DNA from: an uncultured Erwinia sp.
GTDB taxonomy: Bacteria; Pseudomonadota; Gammaproteobacteria; Enterobacterales; Enterobacteriaceae
Direction of reading: 5' to 3'
Assembly: GCA_946221915.1 (NCBI GenBank)
Contig: CAMIKG010000005.1
Span: 1 to 64,000, forward strand
Length of the DNA: 64,000 bases
The position numbers were made by a program, and so were the translations under genes. Below the pieces are notes generated by a model, which did no database searches, was not told the DNA's origin, and saw nothing but the letters and a program-made list of their open reading frames with translations. This document shows, piece by piece, positions 1 to 10,838 of this stretch (positions are counted from its first letter, which is position 1; each line of letters begins with the position of its first letter).

Positions 1-190
1 TGGCAGGACGCGGTCCGTGCCGCTATGGACGGCGCGGGCCGAGCGGCCACGGATGGCGAACAGCGACTTTCCGCAGCTGACCGTGTTCCCTGAGGCAGTC
101 ACAGAACCAAAAGCGCCCCAGCCAGAGCAGCCATCAGAACCAAAGGCGACTCCGCCACAACAGTCACTGAACCCAAACCGCCCTGACAAA
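1..190 (-). repeat. Dispersed inverted-end repeat, copy 1 (cut by window start)
   Basis: Read on the minus strand this matches the elements at 27784-27884 and 52487-52587. The outer end GCTGACCGTGTTCCC lies at 76-90, and the interior shares the stretches GATGGC..AGCGACTTTCCGCAGC. The other end would fall about 10 bases before the window. Beyond the end, 91-190 holds about three diverged copies of a ~33-bp unit with the core CAG-CA-AGAACCAAA-GCG, and the same unit flanks the other elements. No protein is supported here. Confidence 0.6.
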
Positions 191-195
191 AAGCC

Positions 196-223
196 AAAAA
201 AAAACGCCGCATTACGCGGCGTT
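196..223 (-). terminator. Rho-independent terminator of rplY
   Basis: On the minus strand the stem AACGCCGC/GCGGCGTT with a short loop is followed by an uninterrupted T-run (the A-run at 196-204 on the plus strand). It lies about 23 bases past the rplY stop codon. Confidence 0.85.
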
Positions 224-245
224 CTCTCTTCAACTCATCCGGCGA

Positions 246-530
246 TTAAGCGCGAACGAAGTCGATGTGGTGCAGTTTTGGCTTGAACGGGTGACGCTGA
301 ACAGCCTGAACTTTAACCTTAGTTTCTTTACCATCAACAACCAGAGTCAGCACTTCGCTGTAGAACTCAGGCTTAACCTGCATGTTCATCACAACATCGT
401 GATCCAGTTCGATGGAAACAGCTGCTTCCTTGCCACCGTAAACGATAGCCGGGAATTTGTTAGCTGTACGCAGGCGGCGGCTCGCACCCTTACCCTGCTC
501 TTTACGTACTTCTGCATTGATAGTGAACAT
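246..530 (-). CDS. rplY: 50S ribosomal protein L25
   Basis: L25 binds 5S rRNA in the central protuberance of the large ribosomal subunit. The 94 codons match the length of the short enterobacterial L25, which lacks the C-terminal CTC extension. The N-terminus [20 protein letters not shown] is typical of the family, and the rRNA-contacting basic segment is intact. The ATG at 530 is preceded by a GAAGAGA ribosome-binding site. A strong terminator follows the gene, so it looks monocistronic. It lies next to radD as in E. coli. Confidence 0.97.
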   Translation of the reverse strand: MFTINAEVRKEQGKGASRRLRTANKFPAIVYGGKEAAVSIELDHDVVMNMQVKPEFYSEVLTLVVDGKETKVKVQAVQRHPFKPKLHHIDFVRA

Positions 531-658
531 TATTAATTCTCTTCAAAATTATCCTGCTACAGGCGACCCAGCAACAGGTTGGATTGTTCTGCTTTCGCGG
601 ATGCAAAAGCGGGCGGCATTATAGCGATGTTTACCCTCCGGGGCAAACACTAACGCCA

Positions 659-2413
659 TTAGCGCAACTCATTGGCGCGGCGGAAACGCCCCTGATAATC
701 AAACACCTTCTCGCGTACCTGCCAGAACTGACGCTGCTGACGGGCGACGACAAAATCGGGATGGCGCAGCAAAGGCTGCAGCGCCACCACGTCAGCGGCG
801 CTTTGCCAGCCCAGCGGCACCCCGGGCGCACGCTGATGCGGACGCATAAACAGCTGCTCAAATGCCTTACGCTGCGCCGGTGTACGCAGACGAAAACGCT
901 CACTGACGCTGGTGCCATCCTCATCAAAATAGCTGGCCTTCAGCCATTCGCCTTTCTCATCGCGTCCGTGGGTCAGCTCCATACCACCGCAGCGCAGCAC
1001 CAGCGCATCTTTCAACTTCAGCGCCGCTTTCAGCATATCGTCCGGGTCGACCAGCACCGCGTCACACTCATGGCAGCGGCGCGCAGCGATATCATTCTCG
1101 GCATTGCAGTGCGGACAGTTTTTAAACCGAAAGCGGAAATCACACTGCTCGCGTTCGCCCTCGTCATCCTCCAGCACTCCCTGACAGCGACGGCCAAAAT
1201 GCTCAATGATCGTGCCGTCAGCCGTCGTCTTGCCCCAGAACGTATTGGCAAAGCCACAGGCAGGGCAGAACACCTGCACCGGCTGGTTATCACTCTTGCC
1301 TTTTGGCGCGCCGACTTCCGGGGTATACAGGTCGTGCGGATTACCGGCGTAATCGAGGATCAGACAGTCGCTTTTCCCTGCACACAGCCGCAGCCCGCGC
1401 CCCACAATTTGCTGATAAAGACTGACGGACTCCGTCGGGCGCAAAATGGCGATCAAATCGACATGCGGGGCATCAAAGCCGGTGGTGAGAACCGCGACAT
1501 TCACCAGATAGCGCAACTGCTGCTGCTTAAACGCCTGAATCACCGCGTCGCGCTCCGCCGCCGGCGTCCCGGCGCTGACTAACGCGCTGCCGTCCGGCAA
1601 CAGACCAAGGATTTCGCGTGCATGCTCAACGGTAGCGGCAAAAATCATCACCCCTTTGCGATCTTCAGCGAACTCAACGATCTGACGAATAATCTGGGGC
1701 GTGATCCTCTTTTGCTGTTTCAGCTCGCGATTGAGATCGGCTTCGCTGAACAGACCGTTCGCCTGCACAGCCAGCCGGCTGAAATCATACTGCACCACCG
1801 GCATATCCAGCCTTTCCGGCGGCACCAGAAAACCGTGCTTAATCATATAGCGCAGCGGCAGCTCATAAATGCAGTCGCGAAACAGCGCCTTATCGTCACC
1901 GCGCACCATACCGTGATAGTGGTACTGATAAATCCAGCCTTTGCCCAACCGATAAGGCGTGGCCGTGAGCCCGAGCAGACGCAACTGGGGATTATGCTGA
2001 CGCAGATGATGAAGGATTTGCTGGTACTGGCTGTCGTCATCGTCGCTGATACGGTGACATTCATCGACGATCAACAGTGAAAATGCGCTGTCGAACTGAG
2101 CAAGATTACGCGCCACCGACTGCACGCTGCCGAACACCACCTTGCTCTGACTCTCTTTGCGCTGCAGCCCGGCGGCGAAGATATCGGCTTCCAGGCCATA
2201 TGCCTGATATTTACTGTGATTCTGTGCCACCAGCTCTTTGACATGCGCCAGCACCAGCACGCGGCCGCGCGCCAGCCGCGCCAGCTCGGCAATCACCAGA
2301 CTTTTCCCGGCGCCAGTGGGCAGCACAATCACCGCCGGTTGCTGCGAACGACGGAAATAGTTAAGGGTGGCATCCACCGCTTCCTGCTGATAGGGACGGA
2401 GCGTAAACGACAT
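659..2413 (-). CDS. radD: RadD DNA-repair helicase-like ATPase
   Basis: This is a superfamily 2 ATPase that E. coli uses in double-strand-break and crosslink repair with RecA. Residues about 1-200 form the first RecA-like domain, with Walker A PTGAGKS (Lys37) and a DECH box near residue 110. The second domain carries the QIVGRGLR motif VI. The C-terminal third has two zinc-knuckle-like Cys clusters (CPACGF...RRCQG and [15 protein letters not shown]). I chose the ATG at 2413, which gives 584 aa against 586 in E. coli; a start at 2446 would add 11 unlikely residues. It is divergent from rsuA. Confidence 0.95.
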   Translation of the reverse strand: MSFTLRPYQQEAVDATLNYFRRSQQPAVIVLPTGAGKSLVIAELARLARGRVLVLAHVKELVAQNHSKYQAYGLEADIFAAGLQRKESQSKVVFGSVQSVARNLAQFDSAFSLLIVDECHRISDDDDSQYQQILHHLRQHNPQLRLLGLTATPYRLGKGWIYQYHYHGMVRGDDKALFRDCIYELPLRYMIKHGFLVPPERLDMPVVQYDFSRLAVQANGLFSEADLNRELKQQKRITPQIIRQIVEFAEDRKGVMIFAATVEHAREILGLLPDGSALVSAGTPAAERDAVIQAFKQQQLRYLVNVAVLTTGFDAPHVDLIAILRPTESVSLYQQIVGRGLRLCAGKSDCLILDYAGNPHDLYTPEVGAPKGKSDNQPVQVFCPACGFANTFWGKTTADGTIIEHFGRRCQGVLEDDEGEREQCDFRFRFKNCPHCNAENDIAARRCHECDAVLVDPDDMLKAALKLKDALVLRCGGMELTHGRDEKGEWLKASYFDEDGTSVSERFRLRTPAQRKAFEQLFMRPHQRAPGVPLGWQSAADVVALQPLLRHPDFVVARQQRQFWQVREKVFDYQGRFRRANELR

Positions 2414-2589
2414 GGCGAGACAACAATTGCGGAAACAGGCTCGCATTATGCCATGAAAGCAGCATGAAAGGGTGGATCGCCTCTGTTAGCCACGGGTAAC
2501 TCCCGTTATACTGAGGGTTATCACCTTTCCGGGCGCAGCAGCGCCCTGCAAACGTTTTTCATTTCAAGAACACAGGCAAAGCAGATTTA

Positions 2590-3294
2590 ATGCGACTCGA
2601 TAAATTTTTATCTCAGCAACTGGAAATCAGCCGGGCGATCGCGTCACGGGAAATTCGCGCCCACCGCGTCACAGTGGATGGTGAAGTCGTTCGTGACAGC
2701 GCATTCAAACTGAAACCGGAACACCAGGTGGAGTATGACGGCAACCCGCTGCAGCAGCAGTTTGGGCCGCGCTACTTTATGCTGAATAAGCCAGAAGGGT
2801 ATGTCTGCTCAACAGACGATCCCGATCATCCGACCGTGCTCTATTTCCTTGAAGAGCCAACGGCATATAAGCTGCACGCTGCGGGTCGGCTGGATATTGA
2901 CACCACCGGGCTGGTGCTGATGACCGATGACGGTCAGTGGTCACACCGCATCACCTCGCCGCGCCATCACTGCGAAAAAACCTATCTGGTTACTCTTGAG
3001 CAGCCGCTGGCTGCGGACACTGCGGAGCGTTTCGCGCAGGGTGTACAATTGCATAATGAAAAATCCCTGACCAAACCCGCGCAGCTGGAGGTGGTCAGCG
3101 ACACCCAGGTGCGGCTGACGATCAGCGAAGGGCGCTACCACCAGGTCAAACGCATGTTTGCTGCCGTGGGGAATCATGTGGTGGCGCTGCACCGTGAGCG
3201 CATTGGCGCGATTGAACTGGATGCTGACCTGGAGCCGGGTGAGTATCGTGCGCTGACCGAAGAAGAGATCGCCTCTGTCGCGGCGCCAAAATAA
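2590..3294 (+). CDS. rsuA: 16S rRNA pseudouridine(516) synthase RsuA
   Basis: RsuA isomerises uridine 516 of 16S rRNA to pseudouridine. Residues about 1-50 are an S4 RNA-binding domain ([15 protein letters not shown]). The catalytic domain carries [12 protein letters not shown] with Asp102 as the expected nucleophile. It is 234 aa, a few residues longer than the E. coli enzyme. The 3' end leads into bcr after 86 bases, the same neighbour as in E. coli, so the two may share transcripts. The divergent radD lies 176 bp upstream, and a TATACT hexamer near 2507 could be a -10 element for rsuA. Confidence 0.96.
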   Translation: MRLDKFLSQQLEISRAIASREIRAHRVTVDGEVVRDSAFKLKPEHQVEYDGNPLQQQFGPRYFMLNKPEGYVCSTDDPDHPTVLYFLEEPTAYKLHAAGRLDIDTTGLVLMTDDGQWSHRITSPRHHCEKTYLVTLEQPLAADTAERFAQGVQLHNEKSLTKPAQLEVVSDTQVRLTISEGRYHQVKRMFAAVGNHVVALHRERIGAIELDADLEPGEYRALTEEEIASVAAPK

Positions 3295-3380
3295 CACCTG
3301 TCATACTTCGCGCGGCGCTTCAGCTGCGCGAATCACATTATAAAAATCACAGCATTGTCGTCAGATAACAAGGAGCAAGG

Positions 3381-4574
3381 GTGCGGCAGGAGAAAAACTC
3401 GTCCGTGGGATTAGTGGTCATTCTTGGTCTGTTAGCCATGTTAATGCCGCTGTCTATCGATATGTATTTGCCTGCGTTGCCGCAAATTGCCAGCGAATTT
3501 GGCGTGTCGGCGGGCAGCGTGCAGATGACGCTGAACATCTATATCTTTGGTTTCGCCATCGGGCAGCTGTTCTATGGCCCGCTGGCGGACAGCTTTGGCC
3601 GCAAGCCAGTGATCGCCTTTGGCACGCTGGTGTTCGCCATAGCTGCAGCGGCCTGCGCGTTATCGCAGAGCGTTGAGCAGTTAATCAACATGCGCCTGCT
3701 GCACGGCCTGTCGGCCGCGGCGGGGAGCGTGGTGATCAGCGCCCTGATGCGTGACAGCTACTCGAAAGAGGAGTTTTCGCGCATGATGTCGTTTGTCATG
3801 CTGGTGACCACCATTGCGCCGTTGCTGGCGCCGATTATCGGTGGCTGGCTGCTGCTGGTCTGGAGCTGGCACGCGATTTTCTGGACCATTTCCGCTGCGG
3901 CGGTAGTAACCACGCTGCTGGTGGTGACGCAAATAAAAGAGACGCTGCCGCCGGAAAAACGGCAAAAGTTTCACCTGCGCACCATGCTGACCAACTTTCT
4001 CGCACTGTTTCGCCATAAGCGGGTATTCAGCTATATGCTGGCCAGTGGCTTCTCATTTGCCGGGCTGTTCTCCTTTCTCAATACTGGCCCGTTTGTCTAC
4101 ATCGAAATTAACCATATTTCCCCGCAGCACTTTGGCTACTACTTTGCGCTGAACGTGGTGTTCCTGTTTATTATGACGCTGATTAACAGCCGTTCGGTGC
4201 GTCGTTTTGGCCCGCTGGCGATGTTCCGCTTTGGCTTGCTGGTGCAGTTCGCTATGGGCATCTGGCTGCTGGTGGTGAGCGCGCTGGATCTCGGCTTCCT
4301 GCCGCTGGTGTTTGGCGTGGCGATGTTTATCGGCTGTGTGGCGATGGTGTCATCCAATGCGATGGCGGTGATCCTGGATGAGTTTCCGCATATGGCGGGC
4401 ACCGCATCATCGCTGGCTGGCACGATGCGCTTTGGCATCGGTGCGCTGGTGGGCATGCTGCTGGCCAATATTCCGCTGACCAGCGCCTGGCCAATGGTGT
4501 GGGCGATTTCCCTTTGTGCAGCGGCTTCAATGTTGCTGTTCCTCTACGCCAGCCGACCACGCAAAGCGGCATAA
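3381..4574 (+). CDS. bcr: Bcr/CflA family multidrug efflux MFS transporter
   Basis: This is an inner-membrane drug:H+ antiporter of the major facilitator superfamily; E. coli Bcr confers bicyclomycin and sulfonamide resistance and exports cysteine. It has 397 aa with about 12 hydrophobic segments. The MFS signature between helices 2 and 3 reads [12 protein letters not shown], and the antiporter-type region around residues 135-150 is conserved. The start is a GTG at 3381 behind AAGGAG. It follows rsuA in the E. coli order. The hairpin at 4580-4601 just after the stop lacks a T-run. Confidence 0.93.
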   Translation: MRQEKNSSVGLVVILGLLAMLMPLSIDMYLPALPQIASEFGVSAGSVQMTLNIYIFGFAIGQLFYGPLADSFGRKPVIAFGTLVFAIAAAACALSQSVEQLINMRLLHGLSAAAGSVVISALMRDSYSKEEFSRMMSFVMLVTTIAPLLAPIIGGWLLLVWSWHAIFWTISAAAVVTTLLVVTQIKETLPPEKRQKFHLRTMLTNFLALFRHKRVFSYMLASGFSFAGLFSFLNTGPFVYIEINHISPQHFGYYFALNVVFLFIMTLINSRSVRRFGPLAMFRFGLLVQFAMGIWLLVVSALDLGFLPLVFGVAMFIGCVAMVSSNAMAVILDEFPHMAGTASSLAGTMRFGIGALVGMLLANIPLTSAWPMVWAISLCAAASMLLFLYASRPRKAA

Positions 4575-4930
4575 TTTCACGGGCGGAGACGCTTCCGCCC
4601 GCCACTCTCCGACAGCCCGCCAGTTTTGTTTGCAGCCATTCCCGGCATAAATTTTCTTTTGCTGCGTATGTTGCTTTTTTGTGAAATATAACGCATATAA
4701 AAGTAACAATATTGCAGCAAAAGTGGTTGTGATCCCGGCGTGAACGCGGTACATATAGCAATAAAATGAGAGCTGACTCTCAAAAATAACCGCGTAAAGA
4801 TGACGTTTTAACAAAACACGACGGCATTTATTGACGTAACTGGCAGTTGTTGACCAGGAGTTCAGTTGGTTGCGGTTAATCCGCTGTCGCCGTCTGTCGT
4901 GTTGTTTGCTTACTGTTCTGGGGACCTGAT
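4575..4930. other. Intergenic region between bcr and yejG
   Basis: This 356-bp AT-rich gap holds a GC-rich hairpin at 4580-4601 (CGGGCGGA/TCCGCCCG) without a T-run, which may limit bcr read-through. Two TTGACN hexamers at 4831 and 4850 could be -35 boxes for yejG, but neither is paired with a convincing -10. I see no gene in it. Confidence 0.5.
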
Positions 4931-5275
4931 TTGAATCGCTTACAGCTTTCGGTTGTCCATCGCTTACCGCAAAGTTATCGCTGGTCTGCTGGCCTGACGG
5001 GGGTTGGCGTTGAGCCGCTGGAAATGAGCGGACTGACAGATGATAACGACCTGATTGGCCTGAAACTGCTCAGCCATAATGGCGAATCCGCATGGGATAT
5101 TATGCGTATCCTGCAGACCGCGCTGGCGGAAATCCAGGTTGAATGCGCAGTGGTGGAGTGGCAGGGCGAACCCTGCCTGTTTGTGCACCGTACCGATGAA
5201 AGCGCCGCCAACTGCCGCCTGAAAAATCAGGGCGTGGCGATCGCAGAAACCTTCTCTGCCAGCAATCCCTTCTGA
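4931..5275 (+). CDS. yejG: YejG family protein
   Basis: This 114-aa protein is the same length as E. coli YejG and shares the pattern QLS-VHRLPQ-YRWSAG at its start and CRLKN-GVAIAE-FS---NPF at its end. The molecular function is not established; E. coli yejG has been linked to aminoglycoside tolerance. The start is a TTG at 4931, fixed by the family N-terminus. The stop lies only 4 bp from the stop of the convergent yejF. Confidence 0.9.
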   Translation: MNRLQLSVVHRLPQSYRWSAGLTGVGVEPLEMSGLTDDNDLIGLKLLSHNGESAWDIMRILQTALAEIQVECAVVEWQGEPCLFVHRTDESAANCRLKNQGVAIAETFSASNPF

Positions 5276-5279
5276 AGCC

Positions 5280-6872
5280 TTACGCCAGCGCCAGTAGCTG
5301 ACGGGTATACGCCTGCTGCGGCGCAGCAAAGATCTGTTCGCACTCTCCCTGTTCCACCACTTCTCCCTGGCGCAGTACCACCACCTGATGGCATAGCGCA
5401 CGCACCACCTGCAAATCGTGGCTGATAAACACATAACTCAGACCATGCTGCTGCTGTAAGTTCTTCAGCAGCGTCAGGATCTGCTTTTGCACTGAGCGGT
5501 CGAGGGATGACGTCGGCTCATCCAGAATCATCAGCTGCGGCTGCAGGATCAGGGCGCGGGCAATGGCGATACGCTGGCGCTGACCACCCGAGAATTCCGC
5601 CGGATAACGGTAACGGCTGGCAGGATCCAGCCCCACTTCCTGCAGCACCTTAATCACCTGCTCCTCACGCTGTTGCGCCGTCAGTTGTGGGCGATGCACC
5701 GCCAGACCTTCAGCAATGATTTGCATCACGTTCAGCCGTGGATTCAGCGAGGAGTTCGGATCCTGGAATACCACCTGAATACGTGAACGCACCGCCAGCA
5801 TCTGCTTACGATCCCAGCTGTGCAGCGGCTGATTATCAAACCAGATCTCGCCCTGCGACTGAATTAGCCGCAACAGCGCCAGCCCGGTAGTGCTTTTACC
5901 GGACCCGGACTCGCCAACCAGGCCCAGACTTTCCCCCGGACGCAGGTCGAAACTAAGAGTTTTCAGCGCGTGATGGTGATCGACTACCCGTTGCAGCAGG
6001 CCGTGCTTGATCGGGAATGCCACCTGCAGATTGTCGACACGCAGCAGCGGCGACAGCGCCGCATCGAGCGGGGCAGGGCGCCCCTGGGGTTCGGCATCCA
6101 ACAGCTGACGGGTGTAGCTATGCTGTGGTGCGCTGAACAGCTGAGTGGTGCTGCTGTGCTCCACCGCTTTGCCCTGCTGCATGACGGTCACGTTATCCGC
6201 CAGCTGACGCACGATATTCAGGTTATGGGTGATAAACAGCAGACCCATATTCAGCTCTTGTTTCAGCTCTTTCAGCAGCGTCAGGATCTGGGCCTGCACC
6301 GTCACATCCAGCGCGGTGGTCGGCTCATCCGCAATCAGCAATTCCGGCTGGGTCAGCAGCGCCATGGCAATCATTACGCGCTGACGTTCACCGCCGGAAA
6401 GCTGGTGCGGATAATCATTCAGGCGGTTTTTCGCATTGCGGATGCCCACCCGATCCAGGCAGTTCAGGATCTCGGCGCGCGCCGCTTCACTGCGCATGCC
6501 GCGATGGAGTGACAGCACTTCATACAGCTGCTTTTCGATGCTGTGCAGCGGATTCAGCGACACCATCGGTTCCTGGAAAATCATGGCAATGCGGTTGCCG
6601 CGCAGGCCACGCAGCGTGCGCTGATCGGCCTTCAGCACATCCTGACCGGCGAACAGAATCTCGCCGCCGGTGTAGATCGCAGGCGGGGTCGGCAGCAGGC
6701 GCATCACTGACAGCGCCGTCACGCTTTTACCGGAACCAGACTCACCGACCAGCGCCAGGGTTTCCCCGGCCTCCAGCGACAGCGACAAGTCGCTGACCAC
6801 CTGCTGCTGCACGCCGCCCTGGCGAAACGCGATGCCGAGTTGATTAATGGCAAGAAGTGGAGTTGTCATCAT
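5280..6872 (-). CDS. yejF: Peptide ABC transporter ATPase YejF (fused double NBD)
   Basis: This is the ATPase of the YejABEF importer, which takes up oligopeptides and in E. coli the peptide-nucleotide antibiotic microcin C. It contains two complete ABC modules. Each has a Walker A GESGSGKS (about residues 39-46 and 320-327), a signature (LSGGERQR and FSGGQRQR) and a Walker B ending in DEPT. The length of 530 aa matches E. coli. Its start overlaps the yejE stop by one base (TGATG), so translation is probably coupled. It is the last gene of yejABEF. Confidence 0.96.
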   Translation of the reverse strand: MMTTPLLAINQLGIAFRQGGVQQQVVSDLSLSLEAGETLALVGESGSGKSVTALSVMRLLPTPPAIYTGGEILFAGQDVLKADQRTLRGLRGNRIAMIFQEPMVSLNPLHSIEKQLYEVLSLHRGMRSEAARAEILNCLDRVGIRNAKNRLNDYPHQLSGGERQRVMIAMALLTQPELLIADEPTTALDVTVQAQILTLLKELKQELNMGLLFITHNLNIVRQLADNVTVMQQGKAVEHSSTTQLFSAPQHSYTRQLLDAEPQGRPAPLDAALSPLLRVDNLQVAFPIKHGLLQRVVDHHHALKTLSFDLRPGESLGLVGESGSGKSTTGLALLRLIQSQGEIWFDNQPLHSWDRKQMLAVRSRIQVVFQDPNSSLNPRLNVMQIIAEGLAVHRPQLTAQQREEQVIKVLQEVGLDPASRYRYPAEFSGGQRQRIAIARALILQPQLMILDEPTSSLDRSVQKQILTLLKNLQQQHGLSYVFISHDLQVVRALCHQVVVLRQGEVVEQGECEQIFAAPQQAYTRQLLALA

Positions 6873-7897
6873 CAGTGCACCTTGCTGGGATCGAAGGCGT
6901 CACGCACGGCTTCGCCAATAAAAATCAGCAGCGACAGTAAAATCGCCAGCGAGAAGAATCCGGCCAGACCCAGCCACGGCGCCTGCAGGTTATTTTTGCC
7001 CTGCAGCAGCAGTTCACCCAGAGAAGGGGAGCCCAGCGGCAGCCCGAAGCCAAGGAAATCGAGTGAAGTCAGCGTGGTGATCGAGCCACAGAGAATAAAC
7101 GGCAGGAAGGTGAGGGTGGCGACCATGGCATTCGGCAACATATGACGCAGCATGATGCGGCTGTCACTGACGCCCAGCGCCTGCGCGGCGCGGATATAAT
7201 CGAAGTTGCGCGCGCGCAGGAATTCTGCGCGTACCACGCCCACCAGACTCATCCAGCCAAACAGCACGGTGATGGCCAGCAGCCACCAGAAGTCCGGCTG
7301 TATCACGCTTGAGAGCAAAATAATCAGAAACAGCGTTGGCATACCGGACCACACTTCGATAAAACGCTGGCCCACCAGGTCAACTTTACCGCCGAAGTAA
7401 CCCTGAATCGCGCCTGCCGCGATGCCAATCACGCTGGAGAACAGCGTCAGCATCAGACCGAACAGCAACGAAATACGCGTACCGTATAAAATGCGCGCCA
7501 GCACATCGCCACCATTGGCGTCAGTACCCAGCCAGTTTTTGGCGGAAGGGGGCGACGGAAAGGGGACGTCGGTGGCGAAATTGATGGTGTTATCGCCGAA
7601 GCGAATCGGCGCCCACAGCGTCCAGCCCTGATTTTCCAGCCGCTGCACCAGCCATGGATCCTGGTAATCGGCGGAGGTTGCCAGCGGCCCGCCATAATCG
7701 GCTTCGGTGTAATCAAACAGTACCGGCGCATACCAGCGATCCTGGTAATGCACTAACAATGGCTTATCATTTGCCAGCAGCTCCGCGCCCATACACAACA
7801 CCAGCAGCACGGCGAAGATCCACAGCGACCAGTAACCCCGGCGATTATCACGAAAACGCCCCCAGCGGGCCTGGTTAATCGGGCTCAAACGGCTCAT
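6872..7897 (-). CDS. yejE: Peptide ABC transporter permease YejE
   Basis: This is one of two inner-membrane permeases of the YejABEF peptide/microcin C importer. It has 341 aa. An N-terminal hydrophobic segment (about 25-45) is followed by a large periplasmic stretch and then the BPD permease domain, whose coupling (EAA) motif reads [20 protein letters not shown]. It overlaps yejB by 4 bp (ATGA) and yejF by 1 bp, so the genes form a tightly coupled operon. Confidence 0.95.
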   Translation of the reverse strand: MSRLSPINQARWGRFRDNRRGYWSLWIFAVLLVLCMGAELLANDKPLLVHYQDRWYAPVLFDYTEADYGGPLATSADYQDPWLVQRLENQGWTLWAPIRFGDNTINFATDVPFPSPPSAKNWLGTDANGGDVLARILYGTRISLLFGLMLTLFSSVIGIAAGAIQGYFGGKVDLVGQRFIEVWSGMPTLFLIILLSSVIQPDFWWLLAITVLFGWMSLVGVVRAEFLRARNFDYIRAAQALGVSDSRIMLRHMLPNAMVATLTFLPFILCGSITTLTSLDFLGFGLPLGSPSLGELLLQGKNNLQAPWLGLAGFFSLAILLSLLIFIGEAVRDAFDPSKVH

Positions 7898-8982
7898 TGG
7901 CGTCCCTCGAAATCAATGCGCGGGTCCACCAGCGTGTAGGTGATATCACTAAGAATATTCAGCAGCAGACCAATCAGGGTGAAAATATACAGCGTGCCGA
8001 ACATCACCGGGTAGTCGCGTTGCAGGGTGACTTCATAACCCAGCAGGCCGAGACCATTGAGGGAGAACATCACCTCGATCAGCAGCGAACCGGTAAAGAA
8101 CATGCTGATAAAAGTGGCCGGGAAACCGGCGATCACCAGCAGCATGGCGTTGCGGAACACATGACGATAGAGGATCTTCTTCTCATCCAGTCCTTTGGCA
8201 CGGGCGGTGACCACATACTGTTTACGGATCTCATCCAGAAACGAGTTTTTAGTCAGCATGGTCAGCGTGGCGAAGCCGCCAATCACCGTCGCCAGCACCG
8301 GCAGGGTGATATGCCACAGATAGTCGGTCACCTTGCCGTACCACGGCAGGCTGTCGAACTGCGGCGAGGTCAGACCGCGCAGCGGGAACCAGTCGAGATA
8401 GCTGCCGCCGGAAAACAGCACTATCAGCATCACGCCGAACAGGAACGAAGGAATAGCGTAGCCAACAATAATTATGGTGCTGCTCCAGATATCAAAGGCG
8501 CTGCCGTTATGCACTGCTTTGCGGATGCCGAGCGGAATCGACACCAGGTAGATAATCAGCGTGCTCCACAAACCAAGGGTGATCGATACCGGCAGACTTT
8601 CTTTAATCAGCTGCAGCACCGAGGCGCTGCGGAACAGGCTGTCGCCAAAGTCGAAACGCGCATAGTCCCACAGCATGTTGAAATAGCGCTCATGCAAGGG
8701 TTTATCAAAGCCATAGCGTTTGGTGATCTCGGCGATCACTTCCGGGTCCAGCCCACGGGCGCCACGATACTGGCTTTCTCCAGGATTGGTGGCATTCAGC
8801 GACGCCCGGCCACCCGCGCCTTCGCCACCGGGCATCCCGCCATCTTTTGAGAACTGAATATTGGCAATCGCCTGATCCACTGGTCCGCCCGGCGCAATCT
8901 GCACAATAAAAAAGTTAATGGTAATGATCGCCCACAGGGTAGGAATGACCAGTAACAGTCGACGAAGAATATAAGCGCCCAC
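7894..8982 (-). CDS. yejB: Peptide ABC transporter permease YejB
   Basis: This is the second permease of YejABEF, of the DppB/OppB type. It has 362 aa with an N-terminal transmembrane anchor ([19 protein letters not shown]), a periplasmic loop with a Gly-rich insert (around 48-62), and a C-terminal permease domain whose EAA-type loop reads [16 protein letters not shown]. It begins 9 bp after yejA. Confidence 0.95.
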   Translation of the reverse strand: MGAYILRRLLLVIPTLWAIITINFFIVQIAPGGPVDQAIANIQFSKDGGMPGGEGAGGRASLNATNPGESQYRGARGLDPEVIAEITKRYGFDKPLHERYFNMLWDYARFDFGDSLFRSASVLQLIKESLPVSITLGLWSTLIIYLVSIPLGIRKAVHNGSAFDIWSSTIIIVGYAIPSFLFGVMLIVLFSGGSYLDWFPLRGLTSPQFDSLPWYGKVTDYLWHITLPVLATVIGGFATLTMLTKNSFLDEIRKQYVVTARAKGLDEKKILYRHVFRNAMLLVIAGFPATFISMFFTGSLLIEVMFSLNGLGLLGYEVTLQRDYPVMFGTLYIFTLIGLLLNILSDITYTLVDPRIDFEGRQ

Positions 8983-8991
8983 GTTGACTCC

Positions 8992-10800
8992 TTAACGACG
9001 CTGAGCTGGCAGGCTGGCGGCTTTGTTTTTATCGTACCACCAGGTGTCAATGCCAGAGGAATAAGTCGGTGCTATCTCTGGTTGTGAAAATTTGTTCCAG
9101 TAAGCGAAACGGTCTTTGGCGCTGAACCACATCGGGATCATATAGTGATTCCACAACAGCACCCGATCCAGCGCGCGGCCCAGTGTCAGCAGCGCGGCTT
9201 TATCGCCCTGATGCTGAATGATTTGCGCCACCAGCTGATCCACCACCGGGCTTTTCACCCGCGGGCGGTTCCAGCTGGACTCAATATATTGCGACACCCA
9301 TATCATCTGCAGCGAGGAGTCCGGCGATGGCTGGGCGTAATACACGCCAGGAATCATATCGTAGTCCCCCTCGCGCATGCGGCGTAAGTATTGCGAACTG
9401 TCAATCTGACGGATCTGCAGCTCAATACCGAGGCGCGACAGGTTGTGCTGGAACGGCAGCACCCATTCGATATTGCTGCCGCTGCGCAGCAGCAGTTCGA
9501 AACGGAACGGTTGTCCGGTGCTGATATTCACCAGGCGTTTATTTTTGATCTCCCAGCCTGCCTGTTTCAGCAACGTCAGCGCCTGCAACAGATTATTGCG
9601 GTCATAGCCGCTGCCGTCGGATTGCGGCGGCTGCCAGGCGCGGGTCAGTACCTCGTCAGGGATCTGCCCTTTGAAGGGGGCCAGCACCGCCAGTTCTTTC
9701 TCGTCAGGCGTGCCGCGCGCGGCATAATCAGTATTCTGGAAATAGCTGCTGGAGCGTTGATAGGCGCCGTAAAACAGTGCCTTATTCATCCACTCAAAAT
9801 CAAACGCCAGCCCAAGGGCTTCACGTACCCTGCGGTCGGAAAATAGCGGCTTTTCAGTATTAAAGGCGAGCCACTGGGTATCAGTCGCTACCGTATTAGG
9901 GCGTTCAGTTTTGACGATTTGCCCACTGTCAAAGGCGCTGCCGCGATACTGCGTCGCCCATTTTTTTGCTGAGCCTTCGGCGCGATAATCAAACGCACCT
10001 GCTTTAAACGCTTCGAATGCCACGTTATCGTCAAGATAGTAGTCGTAACGCATGGTATCGAAATTATTGCGCCCTTTATTCACCGGCAAGTCTGCTGCCC
10101 AGTAGTCTTTAACGCGTGAGTAGGTGATGTACTGGCCAAATTTGTAAGCGCTGATTCGCCAGCCACTACTCCCGAGCGGCGGGTAGCTCAGCGGCTCATT
10201 AAATTTGCGGCTTTTCCAGAATTTTTCCGGCAGCACCGGCAGTGTCAGCAACCCAAGCATTTGATCTTTATCCGCCTGTGGCAGTTCAATGCGTACCGTC
10301 AACGGTGCGATTGCTTTAACGGTGGCGCCTTTATACAGAACGCGGAACTGTGGCACGCCCTCGGTCATAAATTTTTCAAAGGTAAAGGCGACATCCGCGG
10401 CGGTAATCGGCGAGCCATCCTGAAAACGTGCGCGCGGATTAAGGGTGATCTCCATCCAGCGGAAATCATCCGGATAGCGCGCAGACAGCGCAATCAGCGG
10501 ATAGTAACTGCCAATTTCATCTTCCGCATTGGCAAACAGCGAGTCATAAACCGTTTCGGTTGCAAAACCAGGATAACCGCGTGAGGCATAGCGGTTAAAG
10601 TTGTCGAAAGTGCCAATAACAGCCAGCGTCATCTGGCCGCCTTTCGGCGCGTCAGGATTCACATAATCGAAATGGCTAAAGTCAGCGGCGTACTTCGGTT
10701 CACCGAGTTTAGCGAGCGTGGTGCTCTGATGAATGTTTTCCGCCTGCGCAGCGCAGCCGACAGTGCTGAATAAAATTAGAGTGAGCAGGCGCAATAACAT
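8992..10800 (-). CDS. yejA: Peptide-binding periplasmic protein YejA
   Basis: This is the family 5 extracellular solute-binding protein that delivers peptides to YejBEF. It has 602 aa with a Sec signal of about 20 residues (LLTLILFSTVGCAAQA) and the family body typical of OppA/DppA-like proteins. It heads the yejABEF operon; the 38-bp gap to the upstream pdeN leaves little room for a separate promoter, so some transcription may come from pdeN. Confidence 0.95.
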   Translation of the reverse strand: MLLRLLTLILFSTVGCAAQAENIHQSTTLAKLGEPKYAADFSHFDYVNPDAPKGGQMTLAVIGTFDNFNRYASRGYPGFATETVYDSLFANAEDEIGSYYPLIALSARYPDDFRWMEITLNPRARFQDGSPITAADVAFTFEKFMTEGVPQFRVLYKGATVKAIAPLTVRIELPQADKDQMLGLLTLPVLPEKFWKSRKFNEPLSYPPLGSSGWRISAYKFGQYITYSRVKDYWAADLPVNKGRNNFDTMRYDYYLDDNVAFEAFKAGAFDYRAEGSAKKWATQYRGSAFDSGQIVKTERPNTVATDTQWLAFNTEKPLFSDRRVREALGLAFDFEWMNKALFYGAYQRSSSYFQNTDYAARGTPDEKELAVLAPFKGQIPDEVLTRAWQPPQSDGSGYDRNNLLQALTLLKQAGWEIKNKRLVNISTGQPFRFELLLRSGSNIEWVLPFQHNLSRLGIELQIRQIDSSQYLRRMREGDYDMIPGVYYAQPSPDSSLQMIWVSQYIESSWNRPRVKSPVVDQLVAQIIQHQGDKAALLTLGRALDRVLLWNHYMIPMWFSAKDRFAYWNKFSQPEIAPTYSSGIDTWWYDKNKAASLPAQRR

Positions 10801-10838
10801 CGTTCGATTTGGCTCCTGGGCGTAAAGTGGTACAGACG

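Noticed and set aside
17..286. 89-codon plus-strand Pro/Lys-rich frame
   Set aside because: It runs through the repeat, the rplY terminator and the rplY 3' end; the Pro-Lys pattern comes from the tandem repeat units.
584..1582. 332-codon plus-strand frame
   Set aside because: It lies antisense to radD, whose helicase motifs are intact; the translation has no recognisable domain.
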